A DNA stretch of 64,000 nucleotides, from contig CP026511.1 of NCBI GenBank assembly GCA_004010935.1, positions 2,356,001-2,420,000 of the forward strand, in the 5' to 3' direction. The stretch comes from Pseudomonadaceae bacterium SI-3. GTDB taxonomy: Bacteria > Pseudomonadota > Gammaproteobacteria > Pseudomonadales > Pseudomonadaceae. The notes below the pieces were generated by a model, which was not told the DNA's origin, made no database searches, and was given only the letters and a program-made list of their open reading frames with translations. The position numbers and the translations under genes are program-made. Positions within the stretch are counted from its first letter, which is position 1. Every line of letters starts with the position of its first letter. Below are positions 48,122 to 57,250 of the stretch, piece after piece.

Positions 48122-48936
48122 TGCTGACAATTAATGCGGGGCCCTTGGCACTCGCCGTTCCGCATGCGCTCATGTTGGTGAGCCTGTTTCTGGCGATGCT
48201 CACCGGCTGGTGGGTCGGGCGGCGCAGCGAGCGGAATCCGGAACAGCAGCTGTTCAGGCTGCTGCTGGTGGCGCTACTGGTCGCTCGGCTGGCCTTCGTG
48301 CTGGTGTATGTCGAGCATTTCCGAGAAGAGCCCTGGCGCGTGATCGACATACGTGACGGCGGGTTTATTGCCTGGCCAGGCTTGTTGGTGGCGGTGCTGT
48401 TGGGTACTTGGCTTGCCTGGCGCGATAGCGGTTTGCGTAGACCACTTGGCGCTGCGGTGATGGTAGGTATGCTCAGTTGGGGATTTGGGACATTCGCATT
48501 GCATGCCTTCGAGCAGGGCACGCGGCTGCCCGAGATGGGGTTGCGAGACATCCAGGGCAAGCCGGCCGCCTTGCAGGATTACGTCGGCAAGCCGCTTGTG
48601 GTCAACCTGTGGGCCACCTGGTGCCCTCCCTGCAGGCGGGAAATGCCGGTCCTTGCGAAGGCGCAGCAAGACAACACCGAGGTGAATTTCCTGTTCGTCA
48701 ACCAGGGTGAGGGCGAGCGATTGATCGCCGACTTCCTTGACGCCGAAGGGCTCAGCCTGGAAAACGTCCTGCTCGACACCGGCGGTCGCCTCGGCCAGCA
48801 TGTAGGTTCTGCAGCACTGCCCACCACGCTTTTCTATGACGCCGAGGGACGCCAGGTTGGCAGTCATCTCGGTGAGCTTTCTCATGCCAGTCTGGCGCGC
48901 GCTCTTGAGCAATTTAAGGTAAAAAACCAGCCATGA
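48121..48936 (+). CDS. TlpA/DsbE-like membrane-anchored thioredoxin
   Basis: 271 residues: four N-terminal membrane helices (about 1-120, an extension resembling a prolipoprotein-transferase-type membrane domain), then a TlpA-like thioredoxin domain with the active site WCPPC (NLWATWCPPCRREMP). This is a reductant of periplasmic disulfides, probably fed by DsbD. ATG overlaps the dsbD stop (TGATG); its own stop overlaps dsbG. The same domain arrangement occurs in the P. aeruginosa DsbRS-controlled operon. Confidence 0.9.
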   Translation: MLTINAGPLALAVPHALMLVSLFLAMLTGWWVGRRSERNPEQQLFRLLLVALLVARLAFVLVYVEHFREEPWRVIDIRDGGFIAWPGLLVAVLLGTWLAWRDSGLRRPLGAAVMVGMLSWGFGTFALHAFEQGTRLPEMGLRDIQGKPAALQDYVGKPLVVNLWATWCPPCRREMPVLAKAQQDNTEVNFLFVNQGEGERLIADFLDAEGLSLENVLLDTGGRLGQHVGSAALPTTLFYDAEGRQVGSHLGELSHASLARALEQFKVKNQP

Positions 48937-49709
48937 AATCCGTACGATCACTTTCCTTTTTCATTTCTACGCTGGCCTTGCTACCGGCACCCCTGGTGCT
49001 GGCAGAGGCCCTGCCTCCTGCGGTTCAGGCCATTGAAGCGCGTGGAGCCAAAGTAGTCGGCAGCTTCGACGCACCGGGCGGATTGAAGGGCTATGCGGCG
49101 CGTTATAACGGAGAGGGCATCGCGCTGTACCTGACACCGGACGGCGATCATGTCGTGATCGGCAGTTTGCTGGATGCCGCGGGTGAAGACCTGACCAAGG
49201 CACCGCTTGAAAAACTGGTGTATGAGCCGATGAGCAGCGAGATGTGGCAGCGGCTGGAGAGCAGCACCTGGATAGCTGACGGCGCGGCCGAAGCGCCACG
49301 GGTCATCTACATGTTTTCCGATCCGAACTGCCCATTCTGCAACATGTTCTGGAAACAGGCGCGGCCCTGGGTCGAAGCGGGTGACGTTCAGCTTCGTCAC
49401 GTCATGGTTGGCATGCTGCGTCCGGACAGCGCCGGTAAAGCCGCCGCGTTGCTGGCCGCCAAGGATCCCGAGGCGGCCCTCAATGTACACGAAGCAGCGG
49501 GTAAGGCGAGCACGCTCAAGCCGATCGAGGGCATCTCGCCAACAGTGAATGAGCAGCTAGAGGCGAACCTCACCCTGATGGGTGAAATGGGCGCCTCGGC
49601 TACGCCAGCGATTTATTACCTGGACGATGACGGACGGCTGCAGCAACATCAGGGCGCGCCTCGCCCCGATGCATTGAATGAGATCATGGGGCCGTTGTCA
49701 AAGCGCTAG
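48933..49709 (+). CDS. dsbG: Thiol:disulfide interchange protein DsbG
   Basis: 258 residues: signal peptide ending near LVLAEA, dimerisation domain (about 25-85), and a thioredoxin domain with CPFC (SDPNCPFCNMFW). DsbG protects single cysteines of periplasmic proteins from sulfenylation and isomerises disulfides. It overlaps tlpA by 4 bp and closes a three-gene operon. Confidence 0.93.
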   Translation: MKSVRSLSFFISTLALLPAPLVLAEALPPAVQAIEARGAKVVGSFDAPGGLKGYAARYNGEGIALYLTPDGDHVVIGSLLDAAGEDLTKAPLEKLVYEPMSSEMWQRLESSTWIADGAAEAPRVIYMFSDPNCPFCNMFWKQARPWVEAGDVQLRHVMVGMLRPDSAGKAAALLAAKDPEAALNVHEAAGKASTLKPIEGISPTVNEQLEANLTLMGEMGASATPAIYYLDDDGRLQQHQGAPRPDALNEIMGPLSKR

Positions 49710-49767
49710 ATCGGCAAAGGTCCGCCAGCACCGATGCTGCATAAAATAATAATGATATGGAGGCTAT

Positions 49768-50415
49768 ATGAACGTCCCCCTATTGCCCTTGGCTGGGCTC
49801 TTTCTTGTGGTTTCCGTGTCCGCGCAAGCTGCGGATGCGACTGCGGTTTACAGCAAAGGCGGGGCCAACCCCGCCGCCATGGCGTGTGTTACCTGTCACG
49901 GAGCCGAGGGTGGGGGGATGGCCGCTGCGGGCTTCCCCCGCCTTGCGGGCCTGTCAGCCGAGTACATGCGTAAGCAGCTGGCTGATTTCGCATCCGGTGC
50001 ACGCGCCAACCCAATCATGCAACCCATTGCCGCGGCGTTGAGCGCCGACGAAGCCGATGCGGTCACAACCATGTTGGCCGGCAAGCCGCATCCGCAGCCT
50101 GATCGAGTCGACCGTACCGCTTTGGCCGATGGACCTGGCGAGACACTTGCCCTGCGCGGTGCGTGGGATCGCAATATTCCAGAATGTGTCGCCTGCCACG
50201 GTCCCAGCGGAACAGGAGTCGGCGACGCCTTCCCACCGCTGGCCGGGCAGTCGGCACAGTACCTGTCGTCGCAGCTGACCGCCTGGCGACAGGGCACCCG
50301 CAAGAACGACCCCAACGACTTGATGGGCCACATCGCACGTAGCTTGACCGAGGACGAGGTAACGGCGGTCTCGACGTACTTCGCAGGCCTGACCGACAAA
50401 GGAGCAGCCAAATGA
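49768..50415 (+). CDS. tsdB: Diheme cytochrome c4-type electron acceptor TsdB
   Basis: 215 residues: signal peptide ending near VSAQA and two cytochrome c domains with CVTCH (about residue 35) and CVACH (about residue 131), each followed by a Met-containing segment. Located directly upstream of and overlapping a TsdA gene, it corresponds to TsdB, the acceptor of electrons from thiosulfate oxidation in P. stutzeri-type systems. Confidence 0.88.
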   Translation: MNVPLLPLAGLFLVVSVSAQAADATAVYSKGGANPAAMACVTCHGAEGGGMAAAGFPRLAGLSAEYMRKQLADFASGARANPIMQPIAAALSADEADAVTTMLAGKPHPQPDRVDRTALADGPGETLALRGAWDRNIPECVACHGPSGTGVGDAFPPLAGQSAQYLSSQLTAWRQGTRKNDPNDLMGHIARSLTEDEVTAVSTYFAGLTDKGAAK

Positions 50416-51329
50416 AGACCCATACAACCGCACTGCTGTTGATGTCATTGGCCTTCCCGGTGCTCGCGGACGACATCGCGATGGAAGATCAGTCGCAGAT
50501 CCTGACCGGGGCCGGTGATCCCGCTAGCAGCAAGTACTTCCAACCGCCAAAGGAAAGCGAACTGCCTGACAACGCCTACGGGCAACTGGTACAGCAAGGT
50601 CGGGCCATATTCGTCGATACCAAGACGCATGCGCCCGACTATGTGGGCAACGGCCTAGCCTGTGCGAACTGCCACCTCGAACAGGGCCGGAAAGCCAACT
50701 CTGCACCGCTCTGGGCCGCCTACACCATGTACCCGGCGTACCGAAAGAAGAACGACAAGGTGAATAGTTATGCCGAGCGCCTTCAGGGCTGTTTCCAGTT
50801 CAGTATGAACGGCAAGGCACCCGAGGCTGACGGCCCCGTTATCGCCGCGCTTTCAGCCTATTCATACTGGCTTGCAACCGGAGCACCCACGGCGCAAGAG
50901 CTACCAGGTCGGGCCTATCCGGAAGTGCCACAACCCGAAGGCGGATACGACCTGGCAAAGGGAGAACAGGTCTACGACGCACAATGCGCCGTCTGTCATG
51001 GGCCGAACGGGGAAGGACAGAAGTCTGGTGACCTTTATGTATTCCCGCCACTATGGGGGGCGGACTCGTTCAACTGGGGTGCAGGCATGCATCGGATCAA
51101 CACAGCCGCGGCGTTTATCAAGGAAAACATGCCACTGGGCAAAGGCGGCACCCTGTCAGACGAAGACGCTTGGAACGTGGCGGCATTTATGAATAGCCAC
51201 GAGCGACCGCAAGACCCGCGCCTGGTCGATGGCTCAGTCGAGAAAACCCGTGATAAATACCATGCCAATGACGGCGTGAACCTTTACGGCGAAACCGTTA
51301 ACGGCAAGATGCTAGGTAAGGGGATCTGA
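50412..51329 (+). CDS. tsdA: Thiosulfate dehydrogenase (tetrathionate-forming) TsdA
   Basis: A 305-residue periplasmic diheme enzyme that couples two thiosulfates to tetrathionate. Signal peptide (TALLLMSLAFPVLA), active-site heme motif CANCH (84-88), and Cys127 in RLQGCFQFSMNG, which matches the unusual Cys axial ligand of TsdA heme 1. The second heme motif is CAVCH (192-196). It overlaps tsdB by 4 bp. P. stutzeri TsdA is a characterised relative. Confidence 0.92.
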   Translation: MKTHTTALLLMSLAFPVLADDIAMEDQSQILTGAGDPASSKYFQPPKESELPDNAYGQLVQQGRAIFVDTKTHAPDYVGNGLACANCHLEQGRKANSAPLWAAYTMYPAYRKKNDKVNSYAERLQGCFQFSMNGKAPEADGPVIAALSAYSYWLATGAPTAQELPGRAYPEVPQPEGGYDLAKGEQVYDAQCAVCHGPNGEGQKSGDLYVFPPLWGADSFNWGAGMHRINTAAAFIKENMPLGKGGTLSDEDAWNVAAFMNSHERPQDPRLVDGSVEKTRDKYHANDGVNLYGETVNGKMLGKGI

Positions 51330-51446
51330 CAAGCAAGCACGCGTTGGCGCACTTACATGCGTTTGGCGGTTAATCGGTCTGAACAGATGGGCTGAGGAGG
51401 CCCGCTTACCTGGCAGTCCGCTTTTGGCCTATTCCATTGAAAAACT

Positions 51447-51484
51447 AGGTTGAGTGAGCTGGCTGAAGCTGGCTCACTCAACCT
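51447..51484. terminator. Perfect 13-bp inverted repeat downstream of tsdA
   Basis: Arms aggttgagtgagc and its exact complement flank a 12-base loop. It lies 117 bp after tsdA. No T-run follows; it could be a terminator or the end of a mobile-element remnant. Confidence 0.45.
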
Positions 51485-51510
51485 CCATCAGCTCAGTGGA
51501 GTTCTCCACG

Positions 51511-51660
51511 ATGGTGGGACGTCAGCAGGCCGCTCAGGCCCCTCTGTTCTACACGTTCAATCTGGACGATCACATTCCAGCCAATCACCTGTTGTGCTGT
51601 ATCGATCAGTTCCTAGACCTGAGTGAGTTGCATCAGCATCTGGATTCGCACTATACGGCC
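51511..51660 (+). pseudogene. Fragment of an IS1182-type transposase
   Basis: The frame starts MVGRQQAAQAPLFYTFNLDD then HIPANHLLCCIDQFLDLSEL, the N-terminus of an IS1182/IS5-type transposase. After SHYT homology stops and the frame continues in unrelated sequence. Only about 50 codons of more than 400 remain. Confidence 0.7.
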
Positions 51661-51774
51661 CTGGCTATCGGAATGGTCATAGAGGCAGCTCAGGTCGCTG
51701 GGTGTATTGCAGAATTCACCTTGGGGCAAAACCTTCACCCTACTAGGGCAACTCGCTTAGAGATTCTGCTTTGC

Positions 51775-51870
51775 CCGACTGGGATTGCTTTGCTGCTGCC
51801 CGCGCAGCATGGCCGGCATTCGTGACAATGGCGCTGTACGGAGCTGGGAATGGCATCCTGACTATCACGG
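51775..51870 (+). pseudogene. Scrap of an MFS transporter
   Basis: The frame AARAAWPAFVTMALYGAGNG (then ILTI) resembles a C-terminal membrane helix of major facilitator transporters. It is about 30 codons long and has no gene context. Low certainty. Confidence 0.4.
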
Positions 51871-51937
51871 AGCGACTGTCGAAGGCCAAAGCACCGCGGT
51901 TCACCTGGATCATCACTTCGTGCCCAGCGGCTGCCTC

Positions 51938-52032
51938 AGCGAGAGTTCCCCAAGCACTTCGAACTGATCGAGATCATCGAGGCCCGTGCACAGCTCACGC
52001 TGGCGGCAGCCTTTCAACAGCACGAGGCCTAG
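51938..52032 (+). pseudogene. C-terminal scrap of an unknown protein
   Basis: RLPQREFPKHFELIEIIEAR then AQLTLAAAFQQHEA and a stop. It reads like a natural helical C-terminus of a mobile-element protein. The family was not identified. Confidence 0.35.
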
Positions 52033-52041
52033 GATCACAGG

Positions 52042-52406
52042 TCAGGGCTTTTTGGCAATAACCAAAAGCCCGGCCACGATCAACCCGGCACCGGCCAGCA
52101 TCCGCAGCGTGATCACTTCGCGCAGCAGTAGCCAGGCCATCAGCATCGCTACCACGACGCTGCCCTTGTCGATCAGCGCCACCGTGGCTACGTCCCCCAG
52201 CTTCAACGCCTTGTAGTAGAAGATCCAAGACAGCGCCGTGGTGATGCCGGAAAGGCCAAGCCACAGCAGGTTGCGCTGGTTGACCTCGGCAATTTGCTGC
52301 ACGGGCACCGCCCAGACCGCAAAGATCAGCACGAAGGTGCAGACGAACAGGGTGCGAATCGTCAGCCCCAGCTCGCCGGGCAGCGTGAATCGGGCGTCCA
52401 GAATAG
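52042..52406 (-). pseudogene. EamA/DMT-family transporter, 5' part missing
   Basis: The frame LDARFTLPGELGLTIRTLFV ... WLGLSGITTALSWIFYYKAL ... ALIDKGSVVVAMLMAWLLLR encodes the last four helices of a drug/metabolite transporter, with the natural C-terminus (GLLVIAKKP). The 5' part stops at a stretch of short CTATAA repeats next to an integrase gene, which suggests the gene was the target of that element. Confidence 0.8.
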
Positions 52407-52410
52407 GATT

Positions 52411-52440
52411 CTATAATCGACTATAAAGGCCTATAAAGTT
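52411..52440 (+). repeat. Three 10-bp CTATAA-type direct repeats (possible attachment site)
   Basis: ctataatcga, ctataaaggc and ctataaagtt in tandem, exactly where the DMT gene loses homology and about 90 bp from the integrase stop. Suggests a recombinase crossover or arm site. Confidence 0.5.
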
Positions 52441-52529
52441 CATTCTAGAGCGGCTCAGCTGCCTGTAAACGCCAGCAGCGAGTCCGATTGCGGTTCATAC
52501 GGCGCCGTTGTCCCTGATGTGTACCGGTG

Positions 52530-53501
52530 TTAATGAGAAGCTGAAATTTGGCCCAGAGGTCCAGCATGAAGCTCAAGGGCAGGTTTAGCTGCAAGGCCAC
52601 CAAAGGATATGGCGGGGTCGATGTAGCGCATGGCGGACTTGATGTCTTTCCAGCCTACATAGGTCATCAAGGCCTTGAGATCCCAGCCATTTGCCGTGGC
52701 CCAGGTGGCGAAGCCTCGGCGTAGCGAATGGCTGGTGTACAACTCGGCCGAGACACCGGCGCGTTGCAGGATGTGACGCAACAAGCTGATCAGGCTGCCG
52801 GGGTGCAGGGCCTCGCTGCCCAGATGCCCCCAGCGATCCAGGCGACAGAACACTGCGCCACGGGCAATGCCGGCGGCACTGATCCAGTCGAGATAAGCCT
52901 GCACAGGACAGAGGCATTTCAAGGCTGGTACGTAATGAGTCGTGCCGAGGTTTTCCCGGTCACCCTTGCTCTGCGGCAGGAATAGGCTCATGCCCGCACC
53001 GGCTTCGGCTTGGATATGCTCGACCTGCAGTCGACAGAGTTCGTCGCTGCGAAAACCCCGCCAGAAGCCGATTTGCAGCAGCGCCGCATCGCGCCGGCTG
53101 CGCAGCAGGCTTGCCAAATTGCCGGACTGCTGAGCCCGTTCGGCTTCCTGATTCAGCCATTGAATTGCTTGCTCCAGGTGCTGCAACTGCAGCGGTGCAG
53201 CCTGCTTCGTTTGCGCCGGATGCAATGTGCGGATGCCTTTGAGCACCTGACGCACCGTGGGCGTCTTGGTCGGATCAGGAAAGCCCTGGGTGATATGCCA
53301 CTGAGCCAGAGCGGCCAAGCGCTGTTTGAGCGTGTTGCTGCTTAGGGTGTCGGCGTAGTCCACCAGGTAGCGCACGATGCTATCGCTGGTGGCAGGCAGA
53401 AAGCCACCCCACGTCACTTCGAAGTGCTCGATGGCCGACTGGTAGCTGCGGCGGGTGTTTTCCCGCGTACCGGCTTGCAGATAGCGCCCGACGTCTTTCA
53501 T
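52530..53501 (-). CDS. Tyrosine recombinase with SAM-like N-terminal domain
   Basis: 323 residues: core-binding domain (about 1-105, SYQSAIEHFEVTWGGFLPA) and catalytic domain with Arg I in FWRGFRSDELCRLQ, HSLRRGFATW (His-x-x-Arg), a Trp in place of the second His (YVGWKDIKSAMRYID) and the nucleophile Tyr. It resembles integrases that travel with a KfrA-like gene, which is present divergently here. It probably moved the element next to the DMT gene. Confidence 0.9.
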   Translation of the reverse strand: MKDVGRYLQAGTRENTRRSYQSAIEHFEVTWGGFLPATSDSIVRYLVDYADTLSSNTLKQRLAALAQWHITQGFPDPTKTPTVRQVLKGIRTLHPAQTKQAAPLQLQHLEQAIQWLNQEAERAQQSGNLASLLRSRRDAALLQIGFWRGFRSDELCRLQVEHIQAEAGAGMSLFLPQSKGDRENLGTTHYVPALKCLCPVQAYLDWISAAGIARGAVFCRLDRWGHLGSEALHPGSLISLLRHILQRAGVSAELYTSHSLRRGFATWATANGWDLKALMTYVGWKDIKSAMRYIDPAISFGGLAAKPALELHAGPLGQISASH

Positions 53502-53632
53502 CGCTCGAAATGCCCTTTGTGTACTTGAAAACGGCAGCTAAGCGACCGTTTGTGCCGATCTTATTGGATAACGCTCCATTATTTTATCTGATTTATACAC
53601 TTGAGAATCGCTTTACATCGGATCGTTTTGGA

Positions 53633-53651
53633 ATGTAAATACATGGTATGT
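53633..53651. promoter_or_regulatory. Overlapping dyads upstream of the KfrA-like gene
   Basis: ATGTA-AA-TACAT (53633-53644) overlaps ACAT-GGT-ATGT (53641-53651), 30 bp before the start. KfrA proteins repress their own promoter, so this is a plausible operator. Confidence 0.5.
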
Positions 53652-53680
53652 AATCCACTACGAAATCGTAGGAGCAAACC

Positions 53681-54679
53681 ATGGCTCGCGGCGGCATCAA
53701 CAAGGCACTGGTTCAGAAGGCGCGACAAGCCATCCTGGCGCGGGGCGAGAACCCCAGCATCGATGCTGTACGAGTCGAACTAGGCAATACCGGCTCGAAA
53801 ACCACCATTCACCGCTATCTAAAAGAACTCGAAGATGCCGAGCGCGGCCGGGTTGCGGCCTCGATCCCGCTCAGCGAACAGCTGGCCAACCTGGTCGGCC
53901 AGTTAGCGGATCAGCTAAAGGAGGATGCGCAGGCCGCCGTGGCCCAAGAGCGCGAGCAACTGGCACGTGAGCGGCTCGGCTACCAGAACCAGGCTCGGCA
54001 AGCCGAAAGCCGCATCCAGCAGTTGGAAAGTCAATGCGGCGGGCTCACGGAACAGCTTCAGGCTGTTCAGCAAGCGCTACAGCAGGAGCAGCAGCAACGC
54101 CAACAGGCCGAGGTTGAGAATGCCCGCCTATTGCAGGCCAACCGCGATTTGGAGGAGCGCCTGCAGGACCGCGATGGGCAGATTCGTTCGCTGGAGGAAA
54201 AACATCAGCACGCACGCGACGCCTTGGAACACTACCGACAGGCCAGCAAGGAGCAGCGTGAGCAGGAACAACGTCGACACGAGTCGCAGGTACAGCAGCT
54301 GCAACTGGAACTGCGGCAACTGCAGCAGACCTTGATAATCAAGCAGGACGAGTTGACCCAGTTGAACCGCGACAATGCGCGCCTGCTCGCCGAGGCGCGG
54401 CAGTTGCAAAAAGAGCAGCATGCGCAGCAACAGCTACTGGCGCAGAAGGTCCAGGCTTTGGAAGCCGCCCAGAGCGCGTTGACCGGCACTGAGCGAGCGA
54501 ATGAAGCCCTGGAACAGCGTTGCAGCACATTGCAGGAGGAGGTGTCCCGGCTGGGCGAAGCCTCCGCGACCCAGGCGCAGCAAGCGCAGGGCCTGCAGGA
54601 GCGCTTGGTCGAAGCGACTACACAGCTGAAGCTACTCGGGGCGTCGCTTGCGAACAGCGATGGTGCACGTAGCACATGA
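53681..54679 (+). CDS. KfrA-type DNA-binding coiled-coil protein
   Basis: 332 residues: N-terminal KfrA DNA-binding domain (GGINKALVQKARQAILARGE ... NTGSKTTIHRYLKELE) followed by about 230 residues of Gln/Glu/Leu-rich coiled coil (for example QQLQLELRQLQQTL). On plasmids KfrA is a repressor and nucleoid-like filament linked to partition; chromosomal relatives accompany integrases. ATG follows AGGAGCAAACC. Confidence 0.9.
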   Translation: MARGGINKALVQKARQAILARGENPSIDAVRVELGNTGSKTTIHRYLKELEDAERGRVAASIPLSEQLANLVGQLADQLKEDAQAAVAQEREQLARERLGYQNQARQAESRIQQLESQCGGLTEQLQAVQQALQQEQQQRQQAEVENARLLQANRDLEERLQDRDGQIRSLEEKHQHARDALEHYRQASKEQREQEQRRHESQVQQLQLELRQLQQTLIIKQDELTQLNRDNARLLAEARQLQKEQHAQQQLLAQKVQALEAAQSALTGTERANEALEQRCSTLQEEVSRLGEASATQAQQAQGLQERLVEATTQLKLLGASLANSDGARST

Positions 54680-54725
54680 GGAGAACTGTTCCTACACCTG
54701 TACGAGGCCGCTCTTCGTTTGATCA

Positions 54726-54755
54726 ATGTCAGAAATGTTGCTAGGTTTCTGACAT
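54726..54755. promoter_or_regulatory. Inverted repeat upstream of the AbiEi-type antitoxin
   Basis: Perfect 10-bp arms ATGTCAGAAA and TTTCTGACAT with a 10-bp spacer, 22 bp before the ATG. The layout matches operators bound by AbiEi-family antitoxins. Confidence 0.65.
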
Positions 54756-54777
54756 ATCTCAAAAGCTAGCCTTCATC

Positions 54778-55374
54778 ATGAAATCCCTTCCCGAGACGAT
54801 CATCGAGCACAGCAGACTTCTCCCTGAAGGAGGGGCTCTTGCGCCAAAAGAGTTTCTTTATTTGGCTAGCCGAGCGGCGGTGGACCAAGCATTCTCCCGA
54901 TTAGTCAAAGGCGGGAAGTTGATGCGAGTTTCTCGTGGCCTCTATGTGGCTCCGGTCACCGGTCGCTTCGGCAAACGTGCGCCGGCGACGGAGAAGGTCA
55001 TCAGCGCAATGGCTTCGAAAAGCCATCAGGTAATCGCGTTGGGCGGTGCCCGTGCGGCGAACGCGCTAGGGCTGACGCAACAGATGTCGATTCGGGAGGT
55101 ATTTGTCACCAGCGGACGGCCGAGAATCCTGCAGTTAGGCAAGACTCAGGTGAGAATCGAGCATGCGCCACAGTGGCAAGTCGCCCTCGGAGCGACCATT
55201 GCTGGCGACGCTGTACGTGCGCTTGCCTGGCTGGGAAAACCTCACGCCCAAGAGACAGTCGCAAAGCTACGCGTGTGCCTGTCGAGTAGCGATTGGCAGA
55301 TCTTGAAATCGCATAGATCCAACCTTCCTCCATGGATGGCTGAAGCAATTGGGCGCGAAGCGGCCTTCGCTTGA
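54778..55374 (+). CDS. DUF6088/AbiEi-family type IV antitoxin, orphan
   Basis: 198 residues: an N-terminal winged helix (FLYLASRAAVDQAFSRLVKG, GKLMRVSRGLYVAP) and a C-terminal AbiEi antitoxin domain (MASKSHQVIALGGARAANAL, MSIREVFVTSGRPRILQLG). Such antitoxins repress their promoter and counter an AbiEii nucleotidyltransferase toxin encoded immediately downstream. No toxin gene follows: about 220 bp of AT-rich sequence leads into the truncated IS66 copy. Confidence 0.82.
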   Translation: MKSLPETIIEHSRLLPEGGALAPKEFLYLASRAAVDQAFSRLVKGGKLMRVSRGLYVAPVTGRFGKRAPATEKVISAMASKSHQVIALGGARAANALGLTQQMSIREVFVTSGRPRILQLGKTQVRIEHAPQWQVALGATIAGDAVRALAWLGKPHAQETVAKLRVCLSSSDWQILKSHRSNLPPWMAEAIGREAAFA

Positions 55375-55660
55375 GCAGGACTTCCAATCTACTCGTTTAA
55401 ATACAGCAAGTTACAGAGCATATATCCTAATTTTTGCTTTTTCTCGGCATGCCCCATCTAAACGTCAGAATCGCTTCATTGCTACAGCTTTTCTTAATTC
55501 GGCAATGAAAATGTCCACATTTTAGAAAACCCAAACAAATCATGTAGATAGAAGAGAAGTGAGTGAATTTTTCCTTTATCTCGGCATGACCCCGTGAACG
55601 CCCAAAAAATCAGTGCGAGACTATTACGGGTAGGCTGTTTGGGGTGATACACCGCTGTGG

Positions 55661-57189
55661 TTACATGCCTGCTTCAGGCTGTATCCACTGATGCGGCAGC
55701 AGTTGACTGATTTCGCTTGCCCGCTGCGTTGGTAGCCGCATGAGCACGTCCTTCAGGTAGGCGTACGGATCGTGACCGTTGAGGCGTGCTGACTGGATCA
55801 GGCTCATGATCGCAGCCGCCCGTTTGCCGCTGCGTAGTGAACCGGCAAACAGCCAGTTCGAGCGCCCCAATGCCCAAGGCCGAATCTGGTTCTCGACCTG
55901 ATTGTTGTCGATGGGCACGGCTCCATCTTCCAGATAGCGCGTCAGCGCTAGCCAGCGTTTTAGGCTGTAATCCAGGGCTTTTGCCGTGGCTGATCCATTG
56001 GGCACCCGATCACGCTGGGCCAGCATCCAGTCATGCAGCGCATCGAGGATCGGTGAAGACTTTTCCTGGCGTATTCGCCAGCGTTCTTCATCGCTCATGT
56101 GCCGTGCTTGCCGCTCGATTTCATACAGCCCGGCAATGGAGTGCAGCGCCTGTTCGGCTAACTGGCTTTTGTTCGCTGAGTGCAGATCGAAAAATTTGCG
56201 GCGGGCGTGGGCCATGCAGCCAATTTCGGTGATGCCCTGCTCGAAGCTGGCCTTGTAGCCGGCGAAGTCGTCGCAGACCAGTTTGCCATTCCACTGACCC
56301 ATAAAATTGCGCGCATGCTCACCTGCACGGCTTGGGCTGAAGTCATAGACCACGGCCTTCAGGTCGGCGAAGGGTGTGGTGCAGTATGCCCAGACGTAAG
56401 CCCGGTGGGTTTTCTTCTCGCCAGGGGCCAGCATTTGCACGGGGGTTTCGTCGGCATGGATCACGCCTGCGCCAGTACCGCCTCGCGCAGGGCATCGACC
56501 AATGGTTGGAGCTGTACGCCGGTTTGTCCGACCCACTGCGCCAATGTCGAACGCGCGATAGCCAGACCCGCACGGCCAAAGATCTTCTCTTGCCGGTACA
56601 GCGGCAGATGATCGGCGTATTTGGCCACCATGACATGAGCCAGCAAGCCGGCAGTCGGGATGCCCTTGTCGATCACCTGGGCTGGTACCGGCGCCTGGAT
56701 CAATGTTTCGCACTGGCGGCAGGCCCACTTGCCACGCACATGCTGTTCGACGGTGAACACGCCAGGCGTGTAATCCAGCTTTTCGCTGATGTCTTCGCCG
56801 ATGCGTTGCAGCGGGCAGCCGCAGGCGCATTGAGTGTTCTGCGGCTCGTGACGGATCACAGTACGCGGAAACTGGGCTGGCAGCGGCGCGCGCTTGGGCT
56901 GTTGGCGGGGTTCAGCCGGAGGATTGAGGGTTTTCAGTTCCGCCTCGATGGCGGCGATGTCCGTGTCGAGCAAATCATCCAGCAGGCTGCCCTGTTCAGG
57001 GCTTAGTTGCTCGCTACGCTTGGCGAACTTGTGGCGCTTGAACCAGGCGATTTCGTGGGTGAGCTGCTCGATGATGGTTTGATCACGGTGGATCTTTTTG
57101 CCCATCGCATCGACCTGCGTGAGCAACTGGGCGGCCAGTGCGCGCAGTTGCTCAGGTGTTAGTTGGTCGAGATTGGGCAAGGAAGTCAT
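55661..57189 (-). pseudogene. tnpC: IS66 TnpC with a one-base deletion
   Basis: Compared with copy 1 the run CGCCTTGCGCC has become CGCCTGCGCC near 56468. This shifts the frame after about codon 240 (…LREAVLAQA then stop), just before the first catalytic Asp (HADETP). The C-terminal catalytic part is therefore out of frame. Confidence 0.93.
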
Positions 57190-57250
57190 GCCGCTGATTG
57201 TGCCAGAGCAGGCGATCCGCGCAGATAAAGCGATAGGCTAATGGCCGGCG

